Source: Acidimicrobiaceae bacterium (GTDB taxonomy: Bacteria > Actinomycetota > Acidimicrobiia > Acidimicrobiales > MedAcidi-G1). Taken from it: a stretch of DNA of 64,000 nucleotides. This document shows positions 23,175 to 32,158 of this stretch, one piece after another (position 1 is the stretch's first letter; every line of letters begins with the position of its first letter). Position numbers and translations under genes: made by a program. Location: the NCBI GenBank assembly GCA_002687745.1, contig NZBE01000010.1, positions 100,666 through 164,665 on the forward strand, read 5' to 3'. Under the pieces are notes generated by a model. The model worked only from the letters and a program-made list of their open reading frames with translations, was not told where the DNA came from and searched no databases.

Positions 23175-24398
23175 ATGCGTCGTATAGCGGTCCTCTCACT
23201 TCACACGTCCCCGCTCGTACAACCCGGCTCAGGCGACGGTGGCGGCATGAACGTGTACGTGCGCGAACTCGTCTCGGCTCTCGCCCAGGCAGGTGGCGAG
23301 GCGACGGTGTTCGTTCGCAGATCCGATCCGACCCCACCCGAGACCGTCGAGGTGGAACCCGGTGTGACGGTGGTCCACATCGAGGCGGGCCCGTTTGACC
23401 TCTCCAAGGAGGAACTGCCCGGTGTCGTCGACGAGTTCGCCGACCAGGTCGCCGAGCGGCTCATCGCAGCTGATCTTGATGGAAACGGATATGACGCCCT
23501 GCTCGCCAACTACTGGCTGAGCGGAGTTGCCGGACACCGGCTAAAGCATGAACTGGAACTTCCACTCACCACGGTCTTCCACACCCTTGCCCGCGTCAAG
23601 GCCGAGACAGGCGATCTGGAGCCTCAGCGACGCCTCGACGCCGAAGCCGAGGTCATCGCATGTTCCGATGTGATTCTGGCCAACAGCCAAGAGGAGGTCC
23701 ACCAACTGGTCGACCTCTACGGTGCCGACTCCACCCGAATCGAGGTGGTGCCTCCCGGGGTCGACCACGCCTTCTTCAGTCCCGGATTCCAGGGTGGGGC
23801 CCGCGATGCCGTTGGCCTGGGTCCCGGACCGGTGCTGTTGTTCGTCGGACGCATTCAGCCGCTCAAGGGTGTCGATGTGGCTGTCCACACGCTTGCCAAG
23901 CTCGACCGCAGCGATGCCCGCCTGGTCGTAGTGGGTGGCGCAAGTGGCCGCGAGGGACCCGCCGAGGAGCGCAGGACCAGATGCCTCGTCGGCGACCTCG
24001 GGCTGACCGACCGGGTGCACTTCGTGCAACCACAACCCCATCACAGCCTCTCCACCTGGTACAGGGCGGCAGACGTCCTCGTCATGCCGAGTCGTTCGGA
24101 GTCGTTCGGCCTCGTGGCCCTTGAAGCTGCAGCCTGCGGCATTCCAGCGGTTGCCGCTGCCGTGGGCGGCCTTCGGACGCTTGTCGACCATGGACGCACC
24201 GGTTACCTGGTTGAGGGTCGTGAATCCGCCGACTACGCGGACCACGTGACAGCACTGCTTGACGACCCGGTCCTGGCCACCGAGATGGCCGCTGCTGCGG
24301 CCGAGCGGTCCTGGTCCTACACCTGGTCGGCCACGGCGTCGCGGTTGCACCGGATCTGCGATGACCTCGCCTCCCGCTCCCTCGTGGACTGCACCTGA
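23175..24398 (+). CDS. mshA: GT4 glycosyltransferase, MshA-like (mycothiol biosynthesis)
   Basis: Retaining GT-B glycosyltransferase of 407 residues. The N-terminus AVLSLHTSPLVQPGSGDGGG closely follows the MshA pattern ([20 protein letters not shown]), whose enzymes join UDP-GlcNAc to inositol-3-phosphate as the first step of mycothiol synthesis. The C-terminal nucleotide-sugar domain shows FVGRIQPLKGVD (about 217-228) and the EX7E motif ESFGLVALE (about 305-313). Inferred role: low-molecular-weight thiol biosynthesis, consistent with an actinobacterial host. A different GT4 acceptor cannot be excluded; no other msh genes are present. Confidence 0.82.
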   Translation: MRRIAVLSLHTSPLVQPGSGDGGGMNVYVRELVSALAQAGGEATVFVRRSDPTPPETVEVEPGVTVVHIEAGPFDLSKEELPGVVDEFADQVAERLIAADLDGNGYDALLANYWLSGVAGHRLKHELELPLTTVFHTLARVKAETGDLEPQRRLDAEAEVIACSDVILANSQEEVHQLVDLYGADSTRIEVVPPGVDHAFFSPGFQGGARDAVGLGPGPVLLFVGRIQPLKGVDVAVHTLAKLDRSDARLVVVGGASGREGPAEERRTRCLVGDLGLTDRVHFVQPQPHHSLSTWYRAADVLVMPSRSESFGLVALEAAACGIPAVAAAVGGLRTLVDHGRTGYLVEGRESADYADHVTALLDDPVLATEMAAAAAERSWSYTWSATASRLHRICDDLASRSLVDCT

Positions 24399-24603
24399 CC
24401 GTGTAACAGAAGCGTGTTGTTGTATTTCATGTAGTTTCAGTCTACGCTGAACAGCGGGCCCGGCGGCCGACCACCGGGGTTCGATCGGGGAAGTGAGTTC
24501 ACCGGTGAAGAGGCCGTCGGGCTCATTCCTGTGGTGGAGGTGTGTGGCAGGTGCAGGGCTGCAGGGTTGGGGACCGCTGTTCGAGCAGGCATAGGTTGGG
24601 TGT
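24399..24603. other. Intergenic region with an AT-rich block
   Basis: The first 55 bases after mshA are AT-rich compared with the rest of the window (TTGTTGTATTTCATG, then TCTACGCTG), which suggests a promoter for the following MFS gene or a regulatory site, but no clear -35/-10 pair stands out. TAGGTT lies only four bases before the GTG at 24604. No RNA gene is recognised. Confidence 0.35.
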
Positions 24604-25794
24604 GTGAGCCACATGCGGCCCTCGAGGCTTCTCATCTTTGCCATCACGGCAAGCGGACTCCTCAGCAACTCGGTACTTGTCAGCTCGACACCCGAGATCC
24701 TGAGGGACCTGGGCCATCCGGTCAGTCAGGCAGGACTGGTTGTCGCCGCAGCGGCCATACCGGGGATTGTCGTGGCGCCCGCGGTTGGCTTCCTCGCCGA
24801 CCGGTACGGCCGGCGTCGGATTCTCCTCCCCTGCCTGATCATCTTCGGTGTGTTCGGCCTGGCGGCGGGCTTCAGCCCGACCCTGGGCTGGCTGCTGGCG
24901 GCGCGCATTGCCCAGGGTGTCGGGGCGGCCGGCCTCATCAACCTGGCTGTGGTGCTCGTGTTCGACAACTGGGATGGCCTCGACCGGGCTGCACTGATCG
25001 GCCAGAACTCGGCGGTAATAACGGTCGCGGTGGCCGTCTACCCGGTACTTGGCGGAGCTGTAACGGACCTGTTCGGCTGGCGCTGGATGTTCCTCACGTA
25101 CGCGGTGCCCCTCGTGGTCGCCGGTTTCGTGGGGCTCCACCTCGTGGCAGACCAACCGGCCCCCACGGAGAAGGTGGGCGACCAGGTCAGGGCGGCCCTT
25201 GTGGAAATCCGCCGCCCGGTAACGGCCACCGTGATCGTGCTGGGGGCGGTCGTGTTCCTCCTCATCTTCGGTCTGTTCCTCTCGCTCATGCCCATCCACC
25301 TGGACCAGGAGTTCGGCCTGGGTCCGACCCAGCGGGGTCTGGTTGCCGCTGTCCCGGCGGTCACCTCGACTGTGTCTGCACTGCTGGTCGCCAGGGCCCG
25401 CGCCAGGGTCCACGGTGGCTGGCTGGTCTACGCCGGGCTGTCCGTGTTCGCCGGGACCTTCGTGATCATGGGTGTGGCGTCGCTCTGGGTGCTCGTATTC
25501 GCCGCAGCCCTCTATGGCCTGGCCGAAGGTCTCACCGTCCCGACAATGCAGGACCTTGTAGCCGACGAGGCACCGGAGCACCTCAGGGCAGCGGTCCTGG
25601 CGGCATGGGTGGGTGCCGTTCGCGTCGGGCAGACAGTGGGACCCATCGGTGTGACAATGGCCCTCGCCTACTGGTCAACCGGGAGCGTTCTCGTCGTCTC
25701 GGGACTGGCTCTCTTCGTCGTCAGCGTCATCGCCACGCTGACCCGAACCCTTGTTCCCCGAAACGGCGGCGGGCAGCCGGCACTCAGCGGTTAG
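24604..25794 (+). CDS. MFS transporter (drug/arabinose efflux type)
   Basis: A 396-residue major facilitator with 12 predicted helices. The conserved loop GFLADRYGRRRIL (about 61-73) follows helix 2, and helix 5 has the AVYPVLGGAVTDLFGWRWMF motif C typical of antiporter-type exporters. Its substrate is unknown. GTG at 24604 was kept; an ATG four codons later is an alternative. Its TAG stop lies within the -10 box of proC. Confidence 0.88.
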   Translation: MSHMRPSRLLIFAITASGLLSNSVLVSSTPEILRDLGHPVSQAGLVVAAAAIPGIVVAPAVGFLADRYGRRRILLPCLIIFGVFGLAAGFSPTLGWLLAARIAQGVGAAGLINLAVVLVFDNWDGLDRAALIGQNSAVITVAVAVYPVLGGAVTDLFGWRWMFLTYAVPLVVAGFVGLHLVADQPAPTEKVGDQVRAALVEIRRPVTATVIVLGAVVFLLIFGLFLSLMPIHLDQEFGLGPTQRGLVAAVPAVTSTVSALLVARARARVHGGWLVYAGLSVFAGTFVIMGVASLWVLVFAAALYGLAEGLTVPTMQDLVADEAPEHLRAAVLAAWVGAVRVGQTVGPIGVTMALAYWSTGSVLVVSGLALFVVSVIATLTRTLVPRNGGGQPALSG

Positions 25795-25797
25795 GTT
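25792..25797 (+). promoter_or_regulatory. Leaderless -10 box of proC
   Basis: TAGGTT ends seven bases before the GTG at 25805. The TAG is also the stop codon of the upstream MFS gene. Confidence 0.45.
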
Positions 25798-25804
25798 CCC
25801 CGCT

Positions 25805-26599
25805 GTGACGATTCGCCTGCAGGTGATAGGTGGTGGCCAGATGGGTGAGGCCCTCGTGGGGGGCCTCGTGGCATCGGGATGGGCCACAGCCGACGATATC
25901 CACGTCGTGGAACCCGATGCCGACCGCCGAATCGAACTGGAGTCGTCCGTGCCCGGGCTGACCTGTGGTGCTGAACCGCTCAACGGTGTCGATGCGCTGA
26001 TCGCCGTCAAGCCGCACATGGTGGCGACGGTGTGTGCCGCGCTGGCTGTGGCCGGCGTGGGAAGGGCTCTCTCGATTGCGGCGGGCATCCGTCTCGACGC
26101 CCTCGAAGAGGGCCTCGGCACCGGAGTGGCCGTTGTGCGCGCAATGCCCAACACCCCGTCACTGGTTGGTGAGGGTGCTTCAGCAATTGCAGCCGGCACG
26201 AATGCCGCCGATGAGGACGTCACCTGGGCATCAGAGATCCTGTCGGCCGTCGGAACGGTCGTTGTCGTGGACGAACCGATGATGGATGCCGTCACCGGGC
26301 TCTCCGGGTCGGGTCCCGCCTACCTGTTCCTGCTGGCCGAAGCCCTCATCGATGCCGGTGTCGCCCAGGGCCTTCCACACGAGACCGCCACGGCCCTCAC
26401 CGAACAGATGCTGATCGGTGCCGCAACCCTGCTGCGAGAGTCCGATGCATCACCATCGGTGCTGCGTCAGAACGTCACATCCAAGGGTGGGACGACCGCT
26501 GCAGGTATCGCCGTGTTCGAGGCGGCTGACTTCTCGCGGTTGGTCGCAGCTGTGGTATCGGCCGCCAGCGAGCGGTCCCGGGAACTGGGAGGTACCTGA
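25805..26599 (+). CDS. proC: Pyrroline-5-carboxylate reductase
   Basis: Reduces 1-pyrroline-5-carboxylate to proline with NAD(P)H. The protein has 264 residues. The Rossmann motif GGGQMGEAL is at 8-16, VRAMPNTPSLVGEG in the centre, and the P5CR signature AVTGLSGSGPAYLFLLAEAL around 161-180, with the C-terminal TSKGGTTAAG. GTG 25805 was chosen over a longer frame that runs into the preceding transporter gene; TAGGTT lies seven bases upstream. It is followed two bases later by the SAM hydrolase gene. Confidence 0.96.
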   Translation: MTIRLQVIGGGQMGEALVGGLVASGWATADDIHVVEPDADRRIELESSVPGLTCGAEPLNGVDALIAVKPHMVATVCAALAVAGVGRALSIAAGIRLDALEEGLGTGVAVVRAMPNTPSLVGEGASAIAAGTNAADEDVTWASEILSAVGTVVVVDEPMMDAVTGLSGSGPAYLFLLAEALIDAGVAQGLPHETATALTEQMLIGAATLLRESDASPSVLRQNVTSKGGTTAAGIAVFEAADFSRLVAAVVSAASERSRELGGT

Positions 26600-26601
26600 G
26601 G

Positions 26602-27474
26602 GTGGGTCGCCGCTACGACACCCTCTCGTTTCTTTCCGACTACGGAACCGACGACGAGTTCGTCGGTGTGGTCCACTCCGTGGTCCGGAGCATCGCACCA
26701 CACCTGACGACCGTCGACGTCACACACGGCATCCCTCCACATGACGTGCGTGCTGGTGGTCTGACGCTGGCCCGAAGCGCCCAGTACCTGTGTCCGGGTG
26801 TCGTCCTCGCCGTCGTGGATCCGGGCGTGGCAACCTCCCGGCGTGCCGTCGCCATCGAGGTAGGAAACGGCGAGTCCGTGCTGGTCGGACCCGACAACGG
26901 TCTCCTGGCACCGGCTGTGGCACTGGTTGGCGGCGCTACGCGGGCGGTTTCCCTGACCAGAACCGACTACCACCTGCCCGCTCCCGGCCCCACCTTTGCC
27001 GGCCGTGACCTGTTTGCACCGGTTGCAGCACACCTCGCCAACGGTGTGGACCTCGGCGAGTTCGGTGAGGCCGTCGACCCGTCGACACTCCTGCCAGGCG
27101 TCATGCCAGTTTCCGCAGCCGACGACGATGGCCTCCATGCGGAGGTCCTCTGGGTGGACCGGTTCGGCAACATCCAGCTGAACGTGGGCCCCGGCGAACT
27201 TGGCGACATCGTGGGCCAGGTAGGCGACCGGTGCCAGGTCAGGAGTTCCGGATCGTCAAGGCCGGTCGTGAGGGTGGTCGCCTTCGACGAGGTACCCGCA
27301 GGCGGCCTCGGGCTTCTCGTTGATTCCTACGGGTTGGCGACCCTCGTGGTCGACCGGGCGTCGGCAGCTGCCGACCTGGGCGTGTCGGCCGGCGATGCCC
27401 TCGTTCTGGCGCCAACCGTTGACGGCTCCGGGTCCGTCACCAGGGTCGAGCTCGGAAGGAGCGAGACCGTCTGA
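26602..27474 (+). CDS. S-adenosyl-L-methionine hydrolase (adenosine-forming), DUF62 family
   Basis: Protein of 290 residues in the SAM hydroxide adenosyltransferase family, which splits SAM into adenosine and methionine and is related to fluorinase. Typical motifs: FLSDYGTDDEFVGVV (10-24), the DPGV turn (about 73-76), PDNGLL, TFAGRDLFAP (about 132-141) and WVDRFGNIQLN. It sits two bases after proC and overlaps a 29-codon membrane peptide gene (TGATG). The physiological reason for SAM hydrolysis in these bacteria is unclear. Confidence 0.9.
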   Translation: MGRRYDTLSFLSDYGTDDEFVGVVHSVVRSIAPHLTTVDVTHGIPPHDVRAGGLTLARSAQYLCPGVVLAVVDPGVATSRRAVAIEVGNGESVLVGPDNGLLAPAVALVGGATRAVSLTRTDYHLPAPGPTFAGRDLFAPVAAHLANGVDLGEFGEAVDPSTLLPGVMPVSAADDDGLHAEVLWVDRFGNIQLNVGPGELGDIVGQVGDRCQVRSSGSSRPVVRVVAFDEVPAGGLGLLVDSYGLATLVVDRASAAADLGVSAGDALVLAPTVDGSGSVTRVELGRSETV

Positions 27475-27563
27475 TGCGGTTCGGAACGACCATCGTCACG
27501 GCGATCCTGCTGGCCGCCATCCTGGGTGCCGCCGTAGTCCAGTTCGTGCTGCTGATCGACTAG
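27474..27563 (+). CDS. 29-residue single-pass membrane peptide
   Basis: A short frame whose ATG overlaps the SAM hydrolase stop (TGATG) encodes Met-Arg-Phe-Gly followed by about 22 hydrophobic residues (TIVTAILLAAILGAAVVQFV) and an acidic end (LID). This is a textbook one-helix membrane peptide. Stop-start overlap implies translation coupled to the upstream gene. It overlaps the end of the convergent membrane-protein gene by four bases. Real but unannotated small proteins often look like this; no homologue is claimed. Confidence 0.5.
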   Translation: MRFGTTIVTAILLAAILGAAVVQFVLLID

Positions 27564-28255
27564 CTGTCGGCCCGCACGTTTCCGGCGCTCGTCGCCGTGA
27601 GGGCACCGGCGAAGATGAGGGCAATGCCGATCACCACCGAAATGGAAAAGCCGGTCATCTCGTCAACCACCGAGTTGAGGAGCCCACCGAGGCTGAGCGT
27701 GATGGCACCCAGTGCAATCAGTACGTTTCCGGTGCCGCCTCTGACAGCAGGTGCGCCACCGGCTCGGAACAGGCGGATCGCAGACCAGGCGGAACCCCCG
27801 ATTACGACCACTGCGCCGACCGACGACGCCACGGCAGCTGCGATTCTCGGCCCGGCTCCGAACACCTGGCTGCCCTGCGGCAGTTCGTCAGCGATGAAGG
27901 TACCTGTGGTTGGCGCCATCAACACGATCCCGGCACCGAAGGCACATGCCACGACAGTGACAAGGGCAATCCGGTCAGCCCTGGGCCGCGGCACCATCAG
28001 GTAGACGGTTCCCAGCGCCAGGATCGGAACGTTGAGGACAGCTCCGAAGATGTAGAAGGCTCGGAACGGCCCGGCCGACCATCCCACGGATGCACCCAGC
28101 CACATGGATCCCGCACCCAGGCTGAACAGGAGGAGTGCCACGGTCCATGCCATGTCCTGGGGCCTGTGCCCGTCCAGCCAGCGTTCCAGAACAGTGCCGG
28201 TGAAGCCCAGCGAGATGAGCGTGGCTGCGGAGGCGATGGCGATCTGGATGCTCAC
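27560..28255 (-). CDS. Multi-pass membrane protein of unknown function
   Basis: A 231-residue integral membrane protein with six or seven helices (for example IAIASAATLISLGFTGTVL, MAWTVALLLFSLGAGSMWLG, AFYIFGAVLNVPILALGTVYLM, IALVTVVACAFGAGIVLM). No charged catalytic pattern or family is recognised. GTG at 28255 was chosen because it begins the first helix; TACCGT lies eight bases upstream. The frame is open further upstream, but that sequence is arginine-rich noise. It is divergent from rex, so the 114-base gap may carry both promoters. Confidence 0.72.
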   Translation of the reverse strand: MSIQIAIASAATLISLGFTGTVLERWLDGHRPQDMAWTVALLLFSLGAGSMWLGASVGWSAGPFRAFYIFGAVLNVPILALGTVYLMVPRPRADRIALVTVVACAFGAGIVLMAPTTGTFIADELPQGSQVFGAGPRIAAAVASSVGAVVVIGGSAWSAIRLFRAGGAPAVRGGTGNVLIALGAITLSLGGLLNSVVDEMTGFSISVVIGIALIFAGALTATSAGNVRADS

Positions 28256-28263
28256 GCAGGCGC

Positions 28264-28269
28264 ACGGTA
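28264..28269 (-). promoter_or_regulatory. Possible -10 box of the membrane protein gene at 28255
   Basis: Minus-strand TACCGT ends eight bases before the GTG at 28255. Confidence 0.3.
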
Positions 28270-28357
28270 CGGCCCTTCGCGGCGATCCGCCATCCCGTGC
28301 CGGCGGGAACGGGCCGAACCCGTCAGGACGTGGCCTGCGAAGGATCACCCAAGGGCC

Positions 28358-28363
28358 TAGCGT
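28358..28363 (+). promoter_or_regulatory. Leaderless -10 box of rex
   Basis: TAGCGT ends six bases before the ATG at 28370; no ribosome binding site. No Rex operator (TTGTGAA-type palindrome) is visible nearby. Confidence 0.4.
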
Positions 28364-28369
28364 TGGGCC

Positions 28370-29095
28370 ATGGCAGCCCGTGGCAGGACACCCGACCAGG
28401 ACCTCCCGACAGCTGAGATGGGCGTTGTCCAACCCGAGGGATCCTCCTCGCCTATTCCCGAAGCGACCCTTGCGCGCCTGCCCGTCTACATGCGGAGCCT
28501 GGTCGAGATGGCCGACGAGGGCATCGGCACCGCGTCATCGCGCCAGGTAGCCGAGCTGGCGGGGGTGAACGCAGCAAAGGTACGCAAGGACCTCTCCCAC
28601 CTGGGGGCCCACGGCAAGCGTGGGGTCGGCTACGACGTCGACCGCCTGCTTGCCGAGATAGGCGGGGCGCTCGGCGGTTCGCTGACACCGGTGGTCATCG
28701 TCGGCGCCGGGAACCTGGGCAGGGCCCTCAGCAGGTACGACGGCTTCATGGCGGGGGGGTTCCCGGTGGCCGCCATCGTCGACTCCGACCGCTCACTCAA
28801 GGGCCGAGAGATCTCAGGTGTGCCAATCACGCACGTCGACCAGATGGACGAGGTGGTGTGCGCCACGGGGTGTCGACTGGGGATTGTCGCCACCCCGGCC
28901 CATGCCGCCCAGGAGGCCGTCGACCGCCTCGTGGCAGCCGGCCTGAGGTCGATACTCAACTTCGCACCGGCCGTGGTCTCGGTTCCTCCCGAGGTTCAGT
29001 TGCGTAAGGTCGACCTGGCAACAGAACTGCAGATCCTGGGCTATTACGAGCACGTTCGAACATCGAGCGGGGATTCTGAGCAGGCTGCCGGATGA
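28370..29095 (+). CDS. rex: Redox-sensing transcriptional repressor Rex
   Basis: NADH/NAD+-sensing repressor of respiratory and fermentative genes; 241 residues. The winged helix-turn-helix (about 35-85) contains SSRQVAELAGVNAAKVRKDLSHLG, followed by the Rossmann motif VIVGAGNLGRAL (about 104-115) and the domain-swapped C-terminal helix (ATELQILGYYE). It lies just upstream of hemA, the same gene order as the Streptomyces rex-hemACD operon. In this window it is followed by a 112-base gap, so hemA may have its own promoter. Likely targets include the nuo and cytochrome operons here, though no operator was found. Confidence 0.95.
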   Translation: MAARGRTPDQDLPTAEMGVVQPEGSSSPIPEATLARLPVYMRSLVEMADEGIGTASSRQVAELAGVNAAKVRKDLSHLGAHGKRGVGYDVDRLLAEIGGALGGSLTPVVIVGAGNLGRALSRYDGFMAGGFPVAAIVDSDRSLKGREISGVPITHVDQMDEVVCATGCRLGIVATPAHAAQEAVDRLVAAGLRSILNFAPAVVSVPPEVQLRKVDLATELQILGYYEHVRTSSGDSEQAAG

Positions 29096-29207
29096 AAGGC
29101 ATCCGAGGGGATGGCCCCGGGGGGTTGGTACCAGGGGGTGTATTCGGGAATGCTGGACGCCGTCGTCCCCGATTCGACATGCAGTCGAGAAACAGGAGCA
29201 CCTTGTC

Positions 29208-30467
29208 GTGTCGGTAGTGGTCGTTGGGTTGAACCACCGCACTGTTCCACTCGACCTGCTCGAGCGGATGATGGTTCCGTCCTCGCTGCTCCCCAAGGCA
29301 CTCGCAGATCTGGTCTCACGCGAGCACGTCACCGAGGCGGTGTTGCTCTCGACGTGCAACCGCATCGAGGTCTACGCCTTCGCAGAGAAGTTCCACGGTG
29401 GCTACCAGGACATCCGGAACTTCTTCGCCGAGGTCTCTCATGTCGCCCCCGAGGACTTCTCGGACCATCTGACAGGTCTCTACGACGCCGACGCCGTTCG
29501 ACATCTCTTTGCTGTCGCCTCGGGGCTGGACTCAGCCGTGCTTGGTGAACACGAGATTCTGGGTCAGGTCCGCACGTCGTGGGAGGTGGCTGCCGACGAG
29601 GGTGCGGTCGGCCCTGTGCTGAACCCCATGTTCAGGCATGCCCTCGAGGTGGGCAAGCGGGTACGGACCGAGACAGCGATCTCCCGCAGCATCACTTCGG
29701 TCTCCCAGGCAGCTGTGGCGATGGCCGGCGAACGGCTCGGAGGTCTCAACGGACGGAGGGTTCTGGTGGTTGGCGCCGGCGAGATGGGCGAAGGTCTGGC
29801 CAGGGCCCTGCACGGCGGTGGTGTGTCCGAGATTCTCGTGGCCAACCGGACCTGGGAGCGGGCCGTTGAGGTTGCCACCAGGCTCGGCGGAACGGCGGTG
29901 CGGCTCGACGAACTCCCGGGACACATCGCAGAGGTCGACGTGCTCCTCACCTCGACCGGTGCGTCATCGGTGATCCTCGAACACGGTGACATCGACGGCA
30001 TGGTCGGAAGCCGAAACGACAGAGACCTCCTGATCGTCGATATTGCCGTTCCCCGCGACGTCGACCCGGCGGCCGGCGACCTTGATGGCGTGACCCTTCT
30101 CGACATGGACGACCTGCGTGCCTTCGCTGACATCGGAATCAGCGAACGTCGGCGCGAAATCACCGCTGTCGAGGCCATTGTCGACATTGAGCTGAACCGG
30201 TATGTCGACGAGTCCACCGCCCGGCTGGTTGCTCCGCTCATCTCCCAGCTGCATGGTCGGGCCGACGAGGTCCGTGCCGGTGAACTGGAGAGGCTGGCCA
30301 ACCGGCTCGGCGAACTGGATGACCGACAACGGGCCGCCGTCGACGCACTGGCGGTCGGAATAGTCGGAAAGTTGCTGCACGAGCCCACCGTCCGCATGAA
30401 GGACGCCGCGGGTACGGCTCGTGGCGAGCGCCTGGCCGAGGCAATGCGCGACCTCTTCGACCTCTAG
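29208..30467 (+). CDS. hemA: Glutamyl-tRNA reductase
   Basis: First enzyme of C5-pathway tetrapyrrole synthesis: reduces glutamyl-tRNA(Glu) to glutamate-1-semialdehyde with NADPH. It has 419 residues. The catalytic Cys50 is in STCNRIEVY, the substrate-channel motif GLDSAVLGEHEILGQV lies near 105-120, the NADPH motif VVGAGEMGEGLA near 188-199, and the C-terminal dimerisation helices follow. GTG 29208 has CAGGAG upstream and begins VVVGLNHRT, the standard N-terminus. It is the first gene of hemA-C-D-B-L. Confidence 0.97.
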   Translation: MSVVVVGLNHRTVPLDLLERMMVPSSLLPKALADLVSREHVTEAVLLSTCNRIEVYAFAEKFHGGYQDIRNFFAEVSHVAPEDFSDHLTGLYDADAVRHLFAVASGLDSAVLGEHEILGQVRTSWEVAADEGAVGPVLNPMFRHALEVGKRVRTETAISRSITSVSQAAVAMAGERLGGLNGRRVLVVGAGEMGEGLARALHGGGVSEILVANRTWERAVEVATRLGGTAVRLDELPGHIAEVDVLLTSTGASSVILEHGDIDGMVGSRNDRDLLIVDIAVPRDVDPAAGDLDGVTLLDMDDLRAFADIGISERRREITAVEAIVDIELNRYVDESTARLVAPLISQLHGRADEVRAGELERLANRLGELDDRQRAAVDALAVGIVGKLLHEPTVRMKDAAGTARGERLAEAMRDLFDL

Positions 30468-30483
30468 GCCGAGGCGGACCGCC

Positions 30484-31389
30484 ATGCGAATCCGGGTTGC
30501 TACCCGGGGGAGTGCTCTGGCCCTGTGGCAGGCCAACCGTGTGTCCTCCCTGCTGACCCGGACCCTTCCGGTCGTCGACGTCGAGATCGTCGTCGTGGAG
30601 ACCACCGGAGATCGCGACCAGACCACACCTCTGGAGCAGATTGGTGGCCTCGGGGTGTTTGTGAAGGAGGTTCAGGCAGCGGTCCTTGACGGCCGCGCCG
30701 ACCTTGCCGTCCACTCTGCGAAGGACCTGCCCGGTGGGCCGACGGACGGGCTGACGCTTGCAGCGGTGCCCGAGCGTGGAGACCCGCGTGACGTCCTGGT
30801 GGGGTGTCGCCTGACCGACCTGCCCGTGGGGGCCACCGTCGCTACCGGGTCGATCCGTCGTCGGGCCCACCTGGCAAACCACCGACCCGACCTGCGATTC
30901 ACCGGTCTACGGGGAAACATAGGAACCCGCCTCGAGAGGGCCCGGGAGGTCGACGCTGCCGTCATGGCCAAGGCTGCCCTTGACAGGCTGGGCCTGTGCC
31001 CGGAGATCGTGGACCCCGTGGACCCGGCGATTCTCCTTCCCCAGGTTGGACAGGGGGCGCTTGCGGTCGAATGCCGGGCCAACTACGAGATGCTCGAGGT
31101 GGTTGAAGGCGTGGACGACCCGGCCACCCGGCGGGCCGTCGACGCTGAGAGGGCCTTCCTGGTGGAACTTGGCACAGGTTGCGACCTTCCTGTAGCGGCG
31201 CACGCTCGCCCGGCTGTCGACGATCCCCTCGGATCGGCCCTCACGGTGACCGGCGCGATCGCGTCGCCCGATGGAGCAGTCCTCGTAAGGGAGGAGCGCA
31301 CCGGCAGCGACGGTGCGGCCATAGGCCATGCAATAGCCAGACACCTGCTCGACGAGCGCGGCGGCGGCGAGTTGATGGCACGGTCGTGA
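30484..31389 (+). CDS. hemC: Hydroxymethylbilane synthase (porphobilinogen deaminase)
   Basis: Polymerises four porphobilinogens to hydroxymethylbilane. It has 301 residues. N-terminal RVATRGSALALWQ, substrate loops HSAKDLP and RGNIGTRL, and the dipyrromethane-cofactor cysteine Cys233 (ELGTGCDLPVAAHA) are all present. ATG 30484 was chosen; an earlier in-frame ATG would extend into hemA. It overlaps hemD by four bases (GTGA). Confidence 0.97.
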   Translation: MRIRVATRGSALALWQANRVSSLLTRTLPVVDVEIVVVETTGDRDQTTPLEQIGGLGVFVKEVQAAVLDGRADLAVHSAKDLPGGPTDGLTLAAVPERGDPRDVLVGCRLTDLPVGATVATGSIRRRAHLANHRPDLRFTGLRGNIGTRLERAREVDAAVMAKAALDRLGLCPEIVDPVDPAILLPQVGQGALAVECRANYEMLEVVEGVDDPATRRAVDAERAFLVELGTGCDLPVAAHARPAVDDPLGSALTVTGAIASPDGAVLVREERTGSDGAAIGHAIARHLLDERGGGELMARS

Positions 31390-32135
31390 ACGGGCCGCTG
31401 ACAGGCACCACGTTCGTGGTCACGAGGGCGACCGATCAGGCCGCCACCCTCATGGCGGCGCTGGCCGACCTGGGCGCCACCGTCGTTGAGTTGCCCGTGA
31501 TCTCCATTACCGATCCAGTCGACGGGGGAGCAGCACTTGAGGCGGCGGTGAGGGGTCTCAGCACCTATGACTGGGTAGTGGTCACCTCGCCCAACGGCTC
31601 GCACCGTCTCGTCGAGGCGATTTCGTCCCAGAACCCGACCACTGAAGGCAGCGGGTGGCCGCGGTACGCCGCAATCGGGCCCAGAACGGCGGCACCGCTC
31701 CTCGAGGCCGGTCTGGCCGTCGAGCTTGTTCCCGACCGGGCGGTCGCCGAGGCCCTCATCGATGCATTTCCAGCACCTCCTCCGGGAGGTCGCGTAATGG
31801 TGGCCAGGGCCGAGGTCGCGAGGCCCGTCCTGCCCGATGGCCTGCGGGCCGCCGGCTGGGAGGTCGACGTTGTGGTCGCCTATCGCAACGTGGCCATCCA
31901 CGCCGATCCCGACCTGGTGGAACGGGCCCGTGCTGCAGATGCCGTCACGTTCACCTCGGAGTCGACCGTGCGCCGCTACGTCGACCTTGTGGGCGGACCG
32001 GTGCCGCCCGATGCCGTCTGTATCGGCCCGATCAGCGCCGCCGCCGCCCGGGAAACGGGTTTTCGGGTCACTGAGGCGGACCCCTGCTCGCTCGCAGGGC
32101 TGGTAGATGCCGCACGCACGCTGGCCGGGTCCTGA
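31386..32135 (+). CDS. hemD: Uroporphyrinogen-III synthase
   Basis: Cyclises hydroxymethylbilane with inversion of ring D to uroporphyrinogen III. It has 249 residues with two Rossmann-like lobes, as usual for this poorly conserved family: TTFVVTRATDQAATLMAAL at the start, WVVVTSPNGSHRL, and AVTFTSESTVRRYV plus VCIGPISAAAARETGF in the second half. GTG 31386 overlaps the hemC stop. It is a stand-alone domain, not fused to a methyltransferase. Confidence 0.93.
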   Translation: MNGPLTGTTFVVTRATDQAATLMAALADLGATVVELPVISITDPVDGGAALEAAVRGLSTYDWVVVTSPNGSHRLVEAISSQNPTTEGSGWPRYAAIGPRTAAPLLEAGLAVELVPDRAVAEALIDAFPAPPPGGRVMVARAEVARPVLPDGLRAAGWEVDVVVAYRNVAIHADPDLVERARAADAVTFTSESTVRRYVDLVGGPVPPDAVCIGPISAAAARETGFRVTEADPCSLAGLVDAARTLAGS

Positions 32136-32146
32136 GCAGACCTTCG

Positions 32147-32152
32147 TAGGCT
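32147..32152 (+). promoter_or_regulatory. Internal leaderless -10 box before hemB
   Basis: TAGGCT ends six bases before the GTG at 32159, in the short hemD-hemB gap, and suggests a second transcription start inside the heme operon. Confidence 0.35.
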
Positions 32153-32158
32153 CCTAGG

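Noticed and set aside
28256-29207. Rex operator near rex or hemA
   Set aside because: No TTGTGAA/TTCACAA-type palindrome was found in either gap, so autoregulation cannot be claimed.
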